This document shows positions 9,091-18,332 of a stretch of DNA of 64,000 bases, in pieces. The translations under genes and the position numbers were made by a program. Source of the stretch: an uncultured Erythrobacteraceae bacterium (GTDB lineage: Bacteria > Pseudomonadota > Alphaproteobacteria > Sphingomonadales > Sphingomonadaceae); the NCBI GenBank assembly GCA_946482075.1, contig CAMLQG010000003.1, positions 1 through 64,000 on the forward strand. The letters are read 5' to 3'. Positions within the stretch are counted from its first letter, which is position 1. Each line of letters begins with the position of its first letter. Under the pieces are notes generated by a model. That model worked only from the letters and a program-made list of their open reading frames with translations. It did not search any database and was not told the origin of the DNA.

Positions 9091-9681
9091 ATGGGCGTGA
9101 GCGCGCCCTCTCCGATCCCTTCCCTGATCCTGGCATCGGCAAGCCCCAGGCGGCGCGAATTGATCGCCCGGCTGGGGATCGAGCCGCGCATCGCCGCCGC
9201 CGATATCGACGAGACGCCGTTGAAAGCGGAACTTCCGCGCGATTACGCCCAGCGCATGGCGCGCGAAAAGGCGCTGGCTGTGGCGGGCAATGCCGCACAT
9301 GTGCTTGCCGGCGATACGGTGGTCGCGGTAGGGCGCCGTATCCTGCCCAAGGCGGAGGATGAAACGGCCGCGCGCCGGTGCCTCGAACTCCTTTCCGGCC
9401 GCCGCCATCGCGTGCTCTCCGCCATTGCCCTGCGCGCGCCGGACGGCGCATTGCGCGAGCGGCTGAGCGAAACGCAGGTCCGTTTCAAGCAGCTGACGGC
9501 GGCCGAAATCGACGCTTACCTCGCCAGCGGGGAATGGGAAGGCAAGGCGGGCGGCTATGCCATCCAGGGCAGCGCCGAAGGGCTGATCGCCTGGATCGCC
9601 GGCAGCCATTCGGGCGTGGTCGGCCTGCCCCTGTTCGAAACGCGCGCCCTGCTCAAATCAGCGGGCTTCCCCCTTGGCTGA
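9091..9681 (+). CDS. maf: Maf-like nucleotide pyrophosphatase
   Basis: A 196-residue Maf/HAM1-fold house-cleaning pyrophosphatase that hydrolyses non-canonical or modified NTPs. The N-terminal signature SASPRRRELIARLG and the middle motif LAGDTVVAVGRRIL are present, with GYAIQGSAEGLIAWIAGS toward the end. It starts 5 bp after infA, and its end overlaps the TTG start of the downstream RNase gene by 8 bp, so it is part of a tightly coupled operon. Confidence 0.95.
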   Translation: MGVSAPSPIPSLILASASPRRRELIARLGIEPRIAAADIDETPLKAELPRDYAQRMAREKALAVAGNAAHVLAGDTVVAVGRRILPKAEDETAARRCLELLSGRRHRVLSAIALRAPDGALRERLSETQVRFKQLTAAEIDAYLASGEWEGKAGGYAIQGSAEGLIAWIAGSHSGVVGLPLFETRALLKSAGFPLG

Positions 9682-10663
9682 GACCGGCGCCGACGGCTGG
9701 TTCCTGGAACAGGGCATCGGCGAGGATCGCGCGGTCAGGCTGGAGAATGGCGAGATCGCGGAAGCGCTGGTCGAATGGCCTGGCCCGCTGGCCGCAGGGC
9801 TGGTCGAGGATGCGAAGCTGATCGCGCGCGACGCCGGAAGCGCGCGCGGCACGGCGCGGTTCGCCAATGGCGAGGAAGCGCTGGTCGACAAGCTGCCGCG
9901 CGACGCGGCTGAAGGAGCTGCCCTTCGCCTGGTCGTCACCCGCGCTGCGATCGGCGAGGCGGGACGCGCCAAACGTGCGCAGGCGCGGCCGACCACGGAC
10001 GCACCCCGCCCCGCCCCGACCCTGGCGGATCGGCTGTATGCCGAGGGGCAGGAGCCGATCGTGAATCGCGGCTTTCCCGAAAAGCAGTGGTTCGAGTTGC
10101 TGGGCGATGCCTTCGCCGGGAGAGCGGCGTTTGCCGGCGGTTCGCTGGTCTTCTCCCCCACGCCCGCCATGACGCTGGTCGATATCGACGGCGCGCTGCC
10201 ACCGCGGCAGCTTGCGCTCGCTGCTGTCCTTCCTATCGCGCATTCCCTGCGCCGCTTCGATCTGGGCGGGTCTATCGGGATCGACTTTCCCACCCTCGCC
10301 GACAAGGCCGATCGGCAAGCGGTGGACGCTGCCCTGCGCGATGCGCTGGGGGGATGGCCGCATGAACGCACCGCGATGAACGGCTTCGGCTTCGTCCAGA
10401 TCGTCGCCCGGCTGGAACGCCCGTCGCTGCTCCATCGCATCCTGGCCGATCGCGCCGGCGCCGGCGCACGCCTGCTTCTCCGTCGCGCCGAATCCCTATG
10501 CGAGCCGGGACAGCTTCTGCTCACCGCTCATCCTGCGGTCATCGCCCGGATCGGGACCGGATGGATCGCCGCTCTCGAACGGCGGACCGGCCGGACGATT
10601 CGCTGCACTGCCGATCCGGCGCTTGCGCTCGAAGCCGGCTTCGCCCAAGCCTTGACTGCATGA
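9674..10663 (+). CDS. short ribonuclease E/G family protein
   Basis: A 329-residue protein in the position of RNase G between maf and yacG. The acidic catalytic region of RNase E/G is recognisable: MTLVDIDGALPP (Asp170/Asp172) and GGSIGIDFPTL (Asp204), equivalent to the two metal-binding Asp sites. It is far shorter than E. coli RNase G (about 490), with a reduced N-terminus and no obvious zinc-link cysteines, so it may be a streamlined form with a different oligomeric state. The TTG start at 9674 lies inside the end of maf; its stop overlaps the ATG of yacG (ATGA). Confidence 0.82.
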   Translation: MAETGADGWFLEQGIGEDRAVRLENGEIAEALVEWPGPLAAGLVEDAKLIARDAGSARGTARFANGEEALVDKLPRDAAEGAALRLVVTRAAIGEAGRAKRAQARPTTDAPRPAPTLADRLYAEGQEPIVNRGFPEKQWFELLGDAFAGRAAFAGGSLVFSPTPAMTLVDIDGALPPRQLALAAVLPIAHSLRRFDLGGSIGIDFPTLADKADRQAVDAALRDALGGWPHERTAMNGFGFVQIVARLERPSLLHRILADRAGAGARLLLRRAESLCEPGQLLLTAHPAVIARIGTGWIAALERRTGRTIRCTADPALALEAGFAQALTA

Positions 10664-10827
10664 GCACCGCAAGACCCTGTCCCATCTGCCGCAAGCCGCG
10701 CAGCGAGAAATACGCGCCCTTCTGCTCCGCGCGCTGCCGCGATCGCGACCTCGCGAAATGGTTCAACGATGGCTATGCCGTTCCCGGCCGCCCGGCTTCG
10801 CCCGATGAAATGGACGGCGAAGACTGA
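10660..10827 (+). CDS. yacG: DNA gyrase inhibitor YacG-type zinc protein
   Basis: A 55-residue protein with a four-cysteine zinc site (CPIC, C7/C10, then FCSARC, C22/C26) followed by DRDLAKWFNDGYAVPG, the YacG signature. In E. coli YacG binds GyrB and inhibits gyrase. The ATG overlaps the stop of the RNase gene, which fixes the start; it is the last gene of the infA operon. Confidence 0.93.
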   Translation: MSTARPCPICRKPRSEKYAPFCSARCRDRDLAKWFNDGYAVPGRPASPDEMDGED

Positions 10828-10931
10828 GTTGCTCGGCCAGCCGCATTTCCCCCTTGCCATCGTTCACGCGCCACGCCATAGGCCCCACTCCAGCCGCTCG
10901 CCGGTCCTTTCCGGACCGTCGCAGAGTGAAT

Positions 10932-11007
10932 GCCCGGGTAGCTCAGTTGGTAGAGCACATGACTGAAAATCATGGTGTCGGCGGTTCGATTCCGTCCCCG
11001 GGCACCA
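10932..11007 (+). tRNA. tRNA-Phe (GAA)
   Basis: A 76-nt tRNA with acceptor stem GCCCGGG/CCCGGGC, D-arm GCTCAGTTGGTAGAGC, anticodon loop CTGAAAA with GAA at 10965-10967, T-arm with GTTCGATTC, discriminator A and encoded CCA. It follows yacG by about 100 bp. The 170 bp downstream (11008-11178) hold no gene; a small hairpin GAGATTTTCAATCTC at 11141-11155 may end the esterase transcript from the opposite strand. Confidence 0.97.
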
Positions 11008-11178
11008 CTTCACTTGTTTGGCCTGTCGGATTTCATTGAGCCCGACCGTCCCGCGCTCGACGGCGCGGAGATGCTGGTTTCAAGGATGCAGCGCTTCGAG
11101 CGGGCAGACTCCGGATTACATATTGCCTGCCTCAAACCCTGAGATTTTCAATCTCCTGCTCAGGCCAAGCTCAACAGC

Positions 11179-12729
11179 TCAGATGCTCTTCCCGAATAAT
11201 TCGCGCGCCCATGCATTCACGTCGCTTTCAACCCTAGGCTCGCGATCAAAGATCATCGTTTCGCGTGCCCCCAAACTATAGCAAGGCCATAGCGGAAGAG
11301 CAGGATGATTGGGATCTCCACTCCATGCAAACGCGATGAGAGCTTCACACATTTGGTCAGCGACACGTTGCGGCTCCGCCATATCCTTCCCCAGCATTGC
11401 TGCCGCGCACGCCACATTGTCAAAGAATAGTGGGACATCCAGCGCATGCGGGGCGCCCCACTTTCCTCCGTCGACCGGCGTCCCCCAGTCGAGCGACCAC
11501 AACCAGGCCTTGCCGCCGCGCCCAGCAATCTGTTCGGCAGTTCTGGTGGCGCCTCGTATGAACATGGATTGGCTTGCCAGGATGAAGTATATTTCCGCGG
11601 GCGATGCTCGCGGCATGTTTTGGCGCGCCAGCTTCACCGCCTCGCTCAGATCGGTTTGCGCCAACGCGGGAACGGTATCGTAGATGCCCCATTCCGCGAC
11701 AATCGGCCGAAGCGAAGGCGCCACCTGATCCCACTCCAAATCGAAGAGATGGGGCATGAAAGCGCCCAGAAGTCCGGTCGCCTCTGTCCGGGTCGAACCG
11801 ACCATGACCGGCACATCCGATACGGATGCTGGTGCATCGGGCCAGAAGGGGTGCCTTGGAAGAACCTCCCCATCGATCACCGGGCGGGAATAAGCGAAGC
11901 GGTTCGCGGCGAAGGCTTCGAAAAATGCGCCGACCAGGGTCGCAGCCGGCAGCGTCAGCAGTTGCGCTGCCTCCTGTGGCTTCAAGGCGAGATGTTCGAG
12001 CAATTCGAGGGGCTGTGCCGCTGCTTCGGCTGCTTCGATGGCGACGCCCCCGCCCCCGCTCTGGATAGAAGCGCGGTGAAACAGTCCGGCAGCCTCCGGC
12101 ATGGCGAGCAGCGTATGAACCTTCGCGCCCCCACCGGATTCCCCGAAGATCGTCACATTGCCCGGATCGCCACCGAATTCGGAAATGTTGTCCCGCACCC
12201 ATTCGAGCGCCAGAACGAGGTCGAGCATTCCCACATTGCCGCTCTCGGCGAATTCCGGGCCGAGCAGTTCAGGCAAATGCATATGGCCGAACACGTTCAA
12301 CCTGTGCGTGACAGTGACCAGCACCACGTCGCCGCGCTTCACCAGCCGCGTACCTTCATAAGGATGAGCGACGCCCGAGCCCATGATGAACCCGCCGCCA
12401 TGCAGCCAGACGAGCACCGGCCGCTTCGCATCGGGGTCCGAGAACGGCGTCCAGACATTCAGGAACAGGCAGTCCTCACTATTGGGAAGCGGAATCTCCA
12501 TCCCCTGATAGATCGGGCTATCGAGGACCAGGGGTTGCGGGCACTGGGTGGTGTAGGCCAGCGCGTCCCTCACATTGCTCCACGGCGCTGCGGGCTGCGC
12601 TCTTCGGAAACGGCGCGGCGCGGTGTCCTCGCCGTAGCGCACGCCCAGGAAGCGCTCGACGCCGTCGATGGCTTCGCCGCGAAGCTGTCCGCCTGGAAGC
12701 GAGACGATCACAGTCTCTTTCATTGTCAT
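11179..12729 (-). CDS. type-B carboxylesterase
   Basis: Alpha/beta-hydrolase of the carboxylesterase/cholinesterase family, 516 residues, hydrolysing carboxylic esters. The oxyanion hole HGGGF, the nucleophile elbow GESGGG, and the family motif DCLFLNVWTP are present, with a candidate catalytic His in WGAPHALDVP. No export signal is visible, so it is probably cytoplasmic. The ATG at 12729 has GGAG 7 bp upstream. It follows the TonB-dependent receptor on the same strand (64-bp gap), which suggests uptake of an ester substrate and then hydrolysis. Confidence 0.9.
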   Translation of the reverse strand: MTMKETVIVSLPGGQLRGEAIDGVERFLGVRYGEDTAPRRFRRAQPAAPWSNVRDALAYTTQCPQPLVLDSPIYQGMEIPLPNSEDCLFLNVWTPFSDPDAKRPVLVWLHGGGFIMGSGVAHPYEGTRLVKRGDVVLVTVTHRLNVFGHMHLPELLGPEFAESGNVGMLDLVLALEWVRDNISEFGGDPGNVTIFGESGGGAKVHTLLAMPEAAGLFHRASIQSGGGGVAIEAAEAAAQPLELLEHLALKPQEAAQLLTLPAATLVGAFFEAFAANRFAYSRPVIDGEVLPRHPFWPDAPASVSDVPVMVGSTRTEATGLLGAFMPHLFDLEWDQVAPSLRPIVAEWGIYDTVPALAQTDLSEAVKLARQNMPRASPAEIYFILASQSMFIRGATRTAEQIAGRGGKAWLWSLDWGTPVDGGKWGAPHALDVPLFFDNVACAAAMLGKDMAEPQRVADQMCEALIAFAWSGDPNHPALPLWPCYSLGARETMIFDREPRVESDVNAWARELFGKSI

Positions 12730-12793
12730 GATAGTCTCCGAACCAGCTATGCCGTGAGTGCAGCAAGTGCCCGATGCTCGCGCGGGATCACGC

Positions 12794-15067
12794 TCACTTG
12801 AACTTGACGATTGCCCGGACGCCATAGGTTCGCGGCGCACTGTAGAGGCCGTATGTCTCGACCGAGGAGTCGCCGTAGGTGTTGTTCAGGCGGCGCTTGT
12901 TCTGCAGATTTTCGCCGAATGCCTCGATGCTCCAGGAATCGAGGCTGTAACGAACGCGAACGTTGGTCCGATGATAGGAACCCTGGCTCGTCAGCGGGAA
13001 GTTGAAGTAGCTGAATTGCGCACGGCTAGCCTGCCAGTAGTCTTCGGCAGCAAGCGTCAGCATGCCGGGCCCAATCGGAATATCGTAGCTCGCCATGACC
13101 GAGGCGGTCCATTTGGGCGCGCGGGGCAATGAGTTGCCGGACAGATCCTTTGGCTGGCATCCCGGCAAGCTCGGGTCAGGCACCGGGCAGGTCTGGCTGT
13201 TGACCGCTTCATATTCCGTGTAGCGGGCGTCGAGATAGGCGACCGAACCGCTGATGCGCAGGCGCTCCACCGGGATCGCCGCGAATTCCAGCTCGACCCC
13301 ATCGACCTTGGCCGCGCCCGCATTGTCGAGGACCGTGAACCCGGCGCTGCCGTTGAACCGGAAGTGGCTGGTGATCAGATCCTTGTAGTCATAATGGAAC
13401 GCGGTGAGGTTCAGCTGGAGCCGGTCGTGGAAGAAGCGCGACTTGATGCCCGCTTCGTACGACCAGACATATTCCGGATCATAGGCCGGCTGGCTCGCAC
13501 CGATATTGTAACCGCCTGCCTGGTAGCCGCGGGTCGCGCTGGCATAGAGCAGGATGTCGGGAGCAACCTGGTAATCGACGGCGAAGCGCGGCGTCAGAGC
13601 ATGCCATTTGTTCCTATATTTGAAGTCGGCGAAAGGCGCGACACAGCCCCGTATTCCGACGAGGGAGCAAATGTCCGGGGGCAGCAGCAGCTTGAGCGTC
13701 GTGAACTCGAAGGCGCGCTTGTGATCCTCGGTATAGCGAAGGCCAGCAGTGAGCTTCAGTTGGTCCGTGACATCGTAGCTGACTTGGCCATAGGCGGCGT
13801 AGGACTTCTGATGCACGGCCCCGGTCACATCCAGAACGGTCGTCGGATTCGCCTGGTAGGGGGAAGTGAGCCGGTCGTCCTGCTGATAGTAGAACAGTCC
13901 CGCCACCCATTTGAACGGGCTGCCGCTGTCGTTCGAGAGGAACTGAAGTTCCTGGCTGAACTGCTTCCCGCGATCGTTGCGGTTGATGAACGCGACATCG
14001 TAGGGCGAAGCATCGACGTCGTTCAGTGCCGAGAACCTGTTCCGCCCGTAGCCCGTGATCGACTTCACGTCGATCGGCCCGTGCCAGGTCACGGTCGCGC
14101 TATAGAGCGTTGTCTTCGTCCGGTTTAGCTCCGGAACGTTGTAGCTGACTTCGCGCGTGCTGGTGGGGACGAAATAATCGACCGGAATTCCCGAGCCGCC
14201 GCCGGCCGGAACATAGGGACGGCCCTGGGCGTCGAAGATACCGGAAAGGTGATGGAACAGCCCGCCACGATTCTTGCTTAGCAAAGTATCCGCGACGAAC
14301 TGGATCTCGAGATTGGAGGTCGGCGTCCACAGCGCGCTGATCCGTCCGCCCTTGTTGGTGAGATCCTCGGCGCCCTTGCCGTTGAACAGGTTGGTGCTGA
14401 AGCCGTCACGATCTTCATAGAGGCCCGAGGCCCGGATCGCGAAAGTTTCGCCCAGCGGCAGGTTCACCGTGGCAGTCGCTCGGACGTGATCGAAATTGCC
14501 ATAGAGAAGATCGATCGAGCCGGAGAGCTCATGAGTCGGCTTTGCCGTGATTATGCTGATGACGCCCGCATTGGCATTGCGGCCGAACAGCGTTCCCTGT
14601 GGGCCGCGAAGGACTTCGACCCGTTCCAGGTCATAGAATTGCGCGGCCGCGTTGCCTGGTCGTCCCAGCACCACGCCGTCCTTGACGAACTGGACGCCCT
14701 GTTCGCCACCGACCGAAACATTGACGGAACTCACTCCACGAATGCCGACCTGAGGACCTGCCCCGAAACTTTGATTGCCGAACGCAAGGCCCGGCGTCTG
14801 CTGCTGCAACGCCTGGGTATCGAAGAGATTGGATTTCGCCAAAGCGTCATCGTCGAACGCCGTGATCGCGATCGGCGTGCTCTGCAGGGCTTCCTCTCGA
14901 CGCTGCGCGGTGACAACGATCTCTCTCAGGCCCTGCGGTTCGGCGGCTTGTCCGGACGGCACTTCCTGCGCGACCGAGGTTTGCGGAAGCGCCGCCGCGA
15001 TTCCTGCGCCCAGCGTTATCGAAGCCAAGCGTGATGCCTGTTGGCAAAACTTGTGGTTGCCCACCAT
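12794..15067 (-). CDS. TonB-dependent outer-membrane receptor
   Basis: A 757-residue ligand-gated beta-barrel. A signal peptide ends near TSVAQEVPSG. A TonB box-like GLREIVVTAQRREEALQ leads into the plug (DTQALQQQTPGLAF, VEVLRGPQGTLFGRNANAG). The barrel ends in YGVRAIVKFK, so the last residue is Lys rather than the usual Phe. I chose the ATG at 15067 because GGGGAGAGAG precedes it; an upstream in-frame ATG at 15094 lacks this. The type is that of sphingomonad receptors for aromatic or plant-derived compounds. Control by the divergent TetR over the operator at 15088-15114 is likely. Confidence 0.94.
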   Translation of the reverse strand: MVGNHKFCQQASRLASITLGAGIAAALPQTSVAQEVPSGQAAEPQGLREIVVTAQRREEALQSTPIAITAFDDDALAKSNLFDTQALQQQTPGLAFGNQSFGAGPQVGIRGVSSVNVSVGGEQGVQFVKDGVVLGRPGNAAAQFYDLERVEVLRGPQGTLFGRNANAGVISIITAKPTHELSGSIDLLYGNFDHVRATATVNLPLGETFAIRASGLYEDRDGFSTNLFNGKGAEDLTNKGGRISALWTPTSNLEIQFVADTLLSKNRGGLFHHLSGIFDAQGRPYVPAGGGSGIPVDYFVPTSTREVSYNVPELNRTKTTLYSATVTWHGPIDVKSITGYGRNRFSALNDVDASPYDVAFINRNDRGKQFSQELQFLSNDSGSPFKWVAGLFYYQQDDRLTSPYQANPTTVLDVTGAVHQKSYAAYGQVSYDVTDQLKLTAGLRYTEDHKRAFEFTTLKLLLPPDICSLVGIRGCVAPFADFKYRNKWHALTPRFAVDYQVAPDILLYASATRGYQAGGYNIGASQPAYDPEYVWSYEAGIKSRFFHDRLQLNLTAFHYDYKDLITSHFRFNGSAGFTVLDNAGAAKVDGVELEFAAIPVERLRISGSVAYLDARYTEYEAVNSQTCPVPDPSLPGCQPKDLSGNSLPRAPKWTASVMASYDIPIGPGMLTLAAEDYWQASRAQFSYFNFPLTSQGSYHRTNVRVRYSLDSWSIEAFGENLQNKRRLNNTYGDSSVETYGLYSAPRTYGVRAIVKFK

Positions 15068-15087
15068 AACTCTCTCCCCGACATTAT

Positions 15088-15114
15088 GTATCATTTGATA
15101 CCATCAATTGATAC
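15088..15114. promoter_or_regulatory. TetR-type operator between receptor and regulator genes
   Basis: GTATCATTTGATAC (15088-15101) has perfect 6-bp arms. It is followed in phase by ATCAATTGAT (15103-15112), giving TGATAC twice at 13-bp spacing. It overlaps the -10 of the receptor promoter, as expected for a repressor site of the divergently transcribed TetR gene. Confidence 0.65.
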
Positions 15115-15135
15115 TGCTATGGGGTTTGCTGTCAA
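15108..15135 (-). promoter_or_regulatory. promoter of TonB receptor-esterase operon
   Basis: On the minus strand, TTGACA (15135-15130) and TATCAA (15113-15108) are separated by 16 bp. The -10 lies inside the palindromic operator, so repressor binding would block polymerase. Confidence 0.55.
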
Positions 15136-15247
15136 GTGGGGTTTCGCCCCGGTAGAACCCTGGCGCAAATCGCCATGTTGTAATGCTCGGCTACCGTGGG
15201 TTAGGATCGCGCTGGCGCGCAGGCGGCCGCAGATTGGTTCCGGATAG

Positions 15248-15952
15248 ATGGATGGAAGTGTGACGAAGACGTCGGTCGGGAAAGCGCGTCAGCGCACGAG
15301 CGAAAAGGCGGAAGGCGGTTCAGTTGCCCGCAGGCCCTTCCGTTCGCGGCAGGAACTGCATGATCAGATCATCGAGGCTGCCGGAGAGCTGTTCGCCAGC
15401 CGCGGCTTTGCCGAACCTTCCATCCGCGAAATCGCAGAAGCGGCCGACGTGGCATTGCCCGCTCTATACCGGCTCTTCGTGGATAAGCGGGACATCTATG
15501 TCCATTGCTGCAAGCGTGCCGCTCGGACGCATCAGGCGATCATGGCTACGTTCTTTGACGTCACGGATGCCGATGAGGTCGCACTTTACAAAATGTGGCG
15601 TTCCGGTCTCGCGCTCAAGCGGGACAAGATCATCGATTTTCGCCTGATGCAGCGCGTGATCAACGATGGCGATTTCGACATTCTGCAGGAAGAGATCGAT
15701 GATTTTCGGCAATCCGACCTTTTCCTGAAAATGCTCGGGATCGTCGAGCGCTTGGGCGGGAAGAACCGAGCCAGGCTTCGGATCGTCATCATGGAAACCT
15801 TCTTCAACCATGTCCCGGCAGCCTTCCAGTCATGGCCGGCCTTCCAACCTCTGGAGGACGATCTCGACATTTTGACGCAGGACATCCTGGCAATCTTCTT
15901 TCCCGCCATCGACTGGTCGCACGTCGCATCCAGCATCGCCGCCAGCGATTGA
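15248..15952 (+). CDS. TetR-family transcriptional regulator
   Basis: A 234-residue regulator with a basic tail of about 38 residues and then the TetR HTH (residues about 40-85: IIEAAGELFASRGFAEPSIR, IAEAADVALPALYRLFVDK). The C-terminal part is a ligand-binding helical domain. It is divergent from the TonB receptor-esterase operon with the palindromic operator between them, so it is the probable local repressor, induced by the imported substrate. The AraC-like remnant lies just downstream. Confidence 0.92.
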   Translation: MDGSVTKTSVGKARQRTSEKAEGGSVARRPFRSRQELHDQIIEAAGELFASRGFAEPSIREIAEAADVALPALYRLFVDKRDIYVHCCKRAARTHQAIMATFFDVTDADEVALYKMWRSGLALKRDKIIDFRLMQRVINDGDFDILQEEIDDFRQSDLFLKMLGIVERLGGKNRARLRIVIMETFFNHVPAAFQSWPAFQPLEDDLDILTQDILAIFFPAIDWSHVASSIAASD

Positions 15953-15999
15953 TCGAGCCGGCGGCAGGGAGTTCACCTTCTCACAAGAGCAGCGCTGAC

Positions 16000-16161
16000 A
16001 TGCATGAGCGTTGTCTCGTCGAATATCGCGAAACCGAGTTGCCGCTGTCCGACAGCGCCATGCTGTTGGGGCATGCGGATCAAGCAACTTTTGCCCGTGC
16101 CTTTACATGCCGAAATGGACTTCCGCCCGAGGTTTCGAAAAACTCTGCGGAAAGATTCTGA
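16000..16161 (+). pseudogene. AraC-type regulator C-terminal remnant
   Basis: 53 codons contain LSDSAMLLGHADQATFARAF and then CRNGLPPEVS. This matches the second helix-turn-helix of AraC/XylS regulators (consensus-like LGYsdqstFsrAFkrwtGlsPsefR). Nothing of the ligand-binding part or first HTH is present, and the 5' side runs straight into the TetR gene end. It is best read as a decayed gene fragment left by rearrangement. A very short expressed peptide cannot be excluded. Confidence 0.6.
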
Positions 16162-16225
16162 TTGCTGAGGTCCGTCCGATCGCGTGCGGCCCTCTTCATG
16201 GGAGCTCTCTGCATGCTCCTTCAGG

Positions 16226-17005
16226 CTACAACGTTCCCGGATATTGTCCGCCATCGAGCAGGATGTTCTGCCCGGTTATGAAGCCGGCATGCATACTGGC
16301 CAGGAAGGCGCAAGCCGCGCCGAATTCCTCGGGCCGGCCCACTCTGCCCGTCGGGTTGGATTGCGCCATCTCCGCCATCACCTGGCCGACATCCACGCCC
16401 CGCTGATCCGCCGCCAGCTTCGCCATCCCCTTCATCCGATCCGTCTCGAACGGCCCAGGCAGCAGATTGTTGATCGTCACGCCATCGCTTGCCACCTGCC
16501 GGGCAAGACCGGCCATGAAGCCGGTCAGGCCGGATCGCGCGCCGTTCGAAAGGCCCAGCACTGCGATCGGCGCTTTGACGGCGGAAGACGTGATGTTGAC
16601 GATCCGGCCCCACTTCCGCGCACGCATGCCGCCCATCACCGAACGGATCAGCTGGATGGGCGCGACCATGTTGGCGTTGAGAGCACGCTCCCAGTCGCTT
16701 TCGTCCCATTGTTCGAAGCTGCCCGGCGGCGGACCGCCGGCATTGGTCACCACGATATCGGGTTCCGACATGATCGCGAGCAGTGCCTCGCGACCATCAG
16801 CCGTGGTGACATCGGCGGCAACCGCCTTCACTTCCCGCCCGGTCTCATCGGAGATCCTGCGCCGCGCCTCGGCCAGCGCTTCGGCGGAGCGGCCGTTCAG
16901 AAGCACGTCCACTCCGGCTGCCGCCAGCGCCTGAGCACAGCCGAAACCGAGCCCTTTCGATGATCCGCAGACGATCGCCTTCCGTCCCGCAATGCCCAGA
17001 TCCAC
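16226..17005 (-). CDS. SDR-family oxidoreductase (FabG-like, atypical active site)
   Basis: A 259-residue Rossmann protein. The nucleotide-binding motif is GSSKGLGFG, with TNAGGPPPG and ITSSAVKAPI. Where classic SDRs have Tyr-x3-Lys this one reads LSNGARSGLTG, so the catalytic Tyr and Lys are replaced; this is known for a subgroup annotated as 3-oxoacyl-ACP reductases. It ends with GQNILLDGGQYPGTL. The GTG at 17005 is preceded by GAGGGAGA, which favours it over an upstream in-frame codon. It lies 16 bp downstream of the DUF808 gene on the same strand. The substrate is unknown. Confidence 0.85.
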   Translation of the reverse strand: MDLGIAGRKAIVCGSSKGLGFGCAQALAAAGVDVLLNGRSAEALAEARRRISDETGREVKAVAADVTTADGREALLAIMSEPDIVVTNAGGPPPGSFEQWDESDWERALNANMVAPIQLIRSVMGGMRARKWGRIVNITSSAVKAPIAVLGLSNGARSGLTGFMAGLARQVASDGVTINNLLPGPFETDRMKGMAKLAADQRGVDVGQVMAEMAQSNPTGRVGRPEEFGAACAFLASMHAGFITGQNILLDGGQYPGTL

Positions 17006-17021
17006 GCCGAAATCTCCCTCT

Positions 17022-17954
<933 letters not shown>

Positions 17955-18073
17955 CGAATTCTCCCTTGCAATGCATCACCTTGCGGAACTCCATACCATC
18001 TGACCAGTTAGGTTCCACATGCACAGCCCACTTCGGGACATTCCGTTCCGCTGGGCCTGATCCGGAGGTTCGT

Positions 18074-18325
18074 GTGCTGGGAAAGATTGTCGGCGCGGTG
18101 ATCGGTGAACGCGTGTCCCGCCAGGTAAGCGGAGTGAACGGCGTGGGTGGCGCGCTGCTGGGTGCGGGTGCCGCTTCGGTCATCCGGCGCCTCGGCCCTG
18201 TCGGCCTGATCGCGGCCGGCATCGGGGCATATGCACTCAAGCGGCACCAGGAGAGGGCGGCGGCGCAGGAAGCGCCGGTGCCGGGAGATATGAAGCCTGC
18301 CAGGACGCCGAAGAAGAAGGCCTGA
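18074..18325 (+). CDS. small glycine/alanine-rich protein of unknown function
   Basis: An 83-residue protein with a GTG start at 18074 set by GGAGG 5 bp upstream. The N-terminal region LGKIVGAVIGERVSRQ is followed by a hydrophobic glycine-rich stretch (GVGGALLGAGAASVI, LGPVGLIAAGIGAYAL) and a basic tail ending PARTPKKKA. It may be a small inner-membrane protein. It is convergent with the glycerate kinase gene, 7 bp away. I do not recognise the family. Confidence 0.6.
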   Translation: MLGKIVGAVIGERVSRQVSGVNGVGGALLGAGAASVIRRLGPVGLIAAGIGAYALKRHQERAAAQEAPVPGDMKPARTPKKKA

Positions 18326-18332
18326 TCGGCAC

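Noticed and set aside
10932..16161. A tRNA-Phe-anchored integrative island ending near the AraC remnant.
   Set aside because: No integrase and no direct repeat of the tRNA 3' end were found in the window; insertion is possible but not supported.
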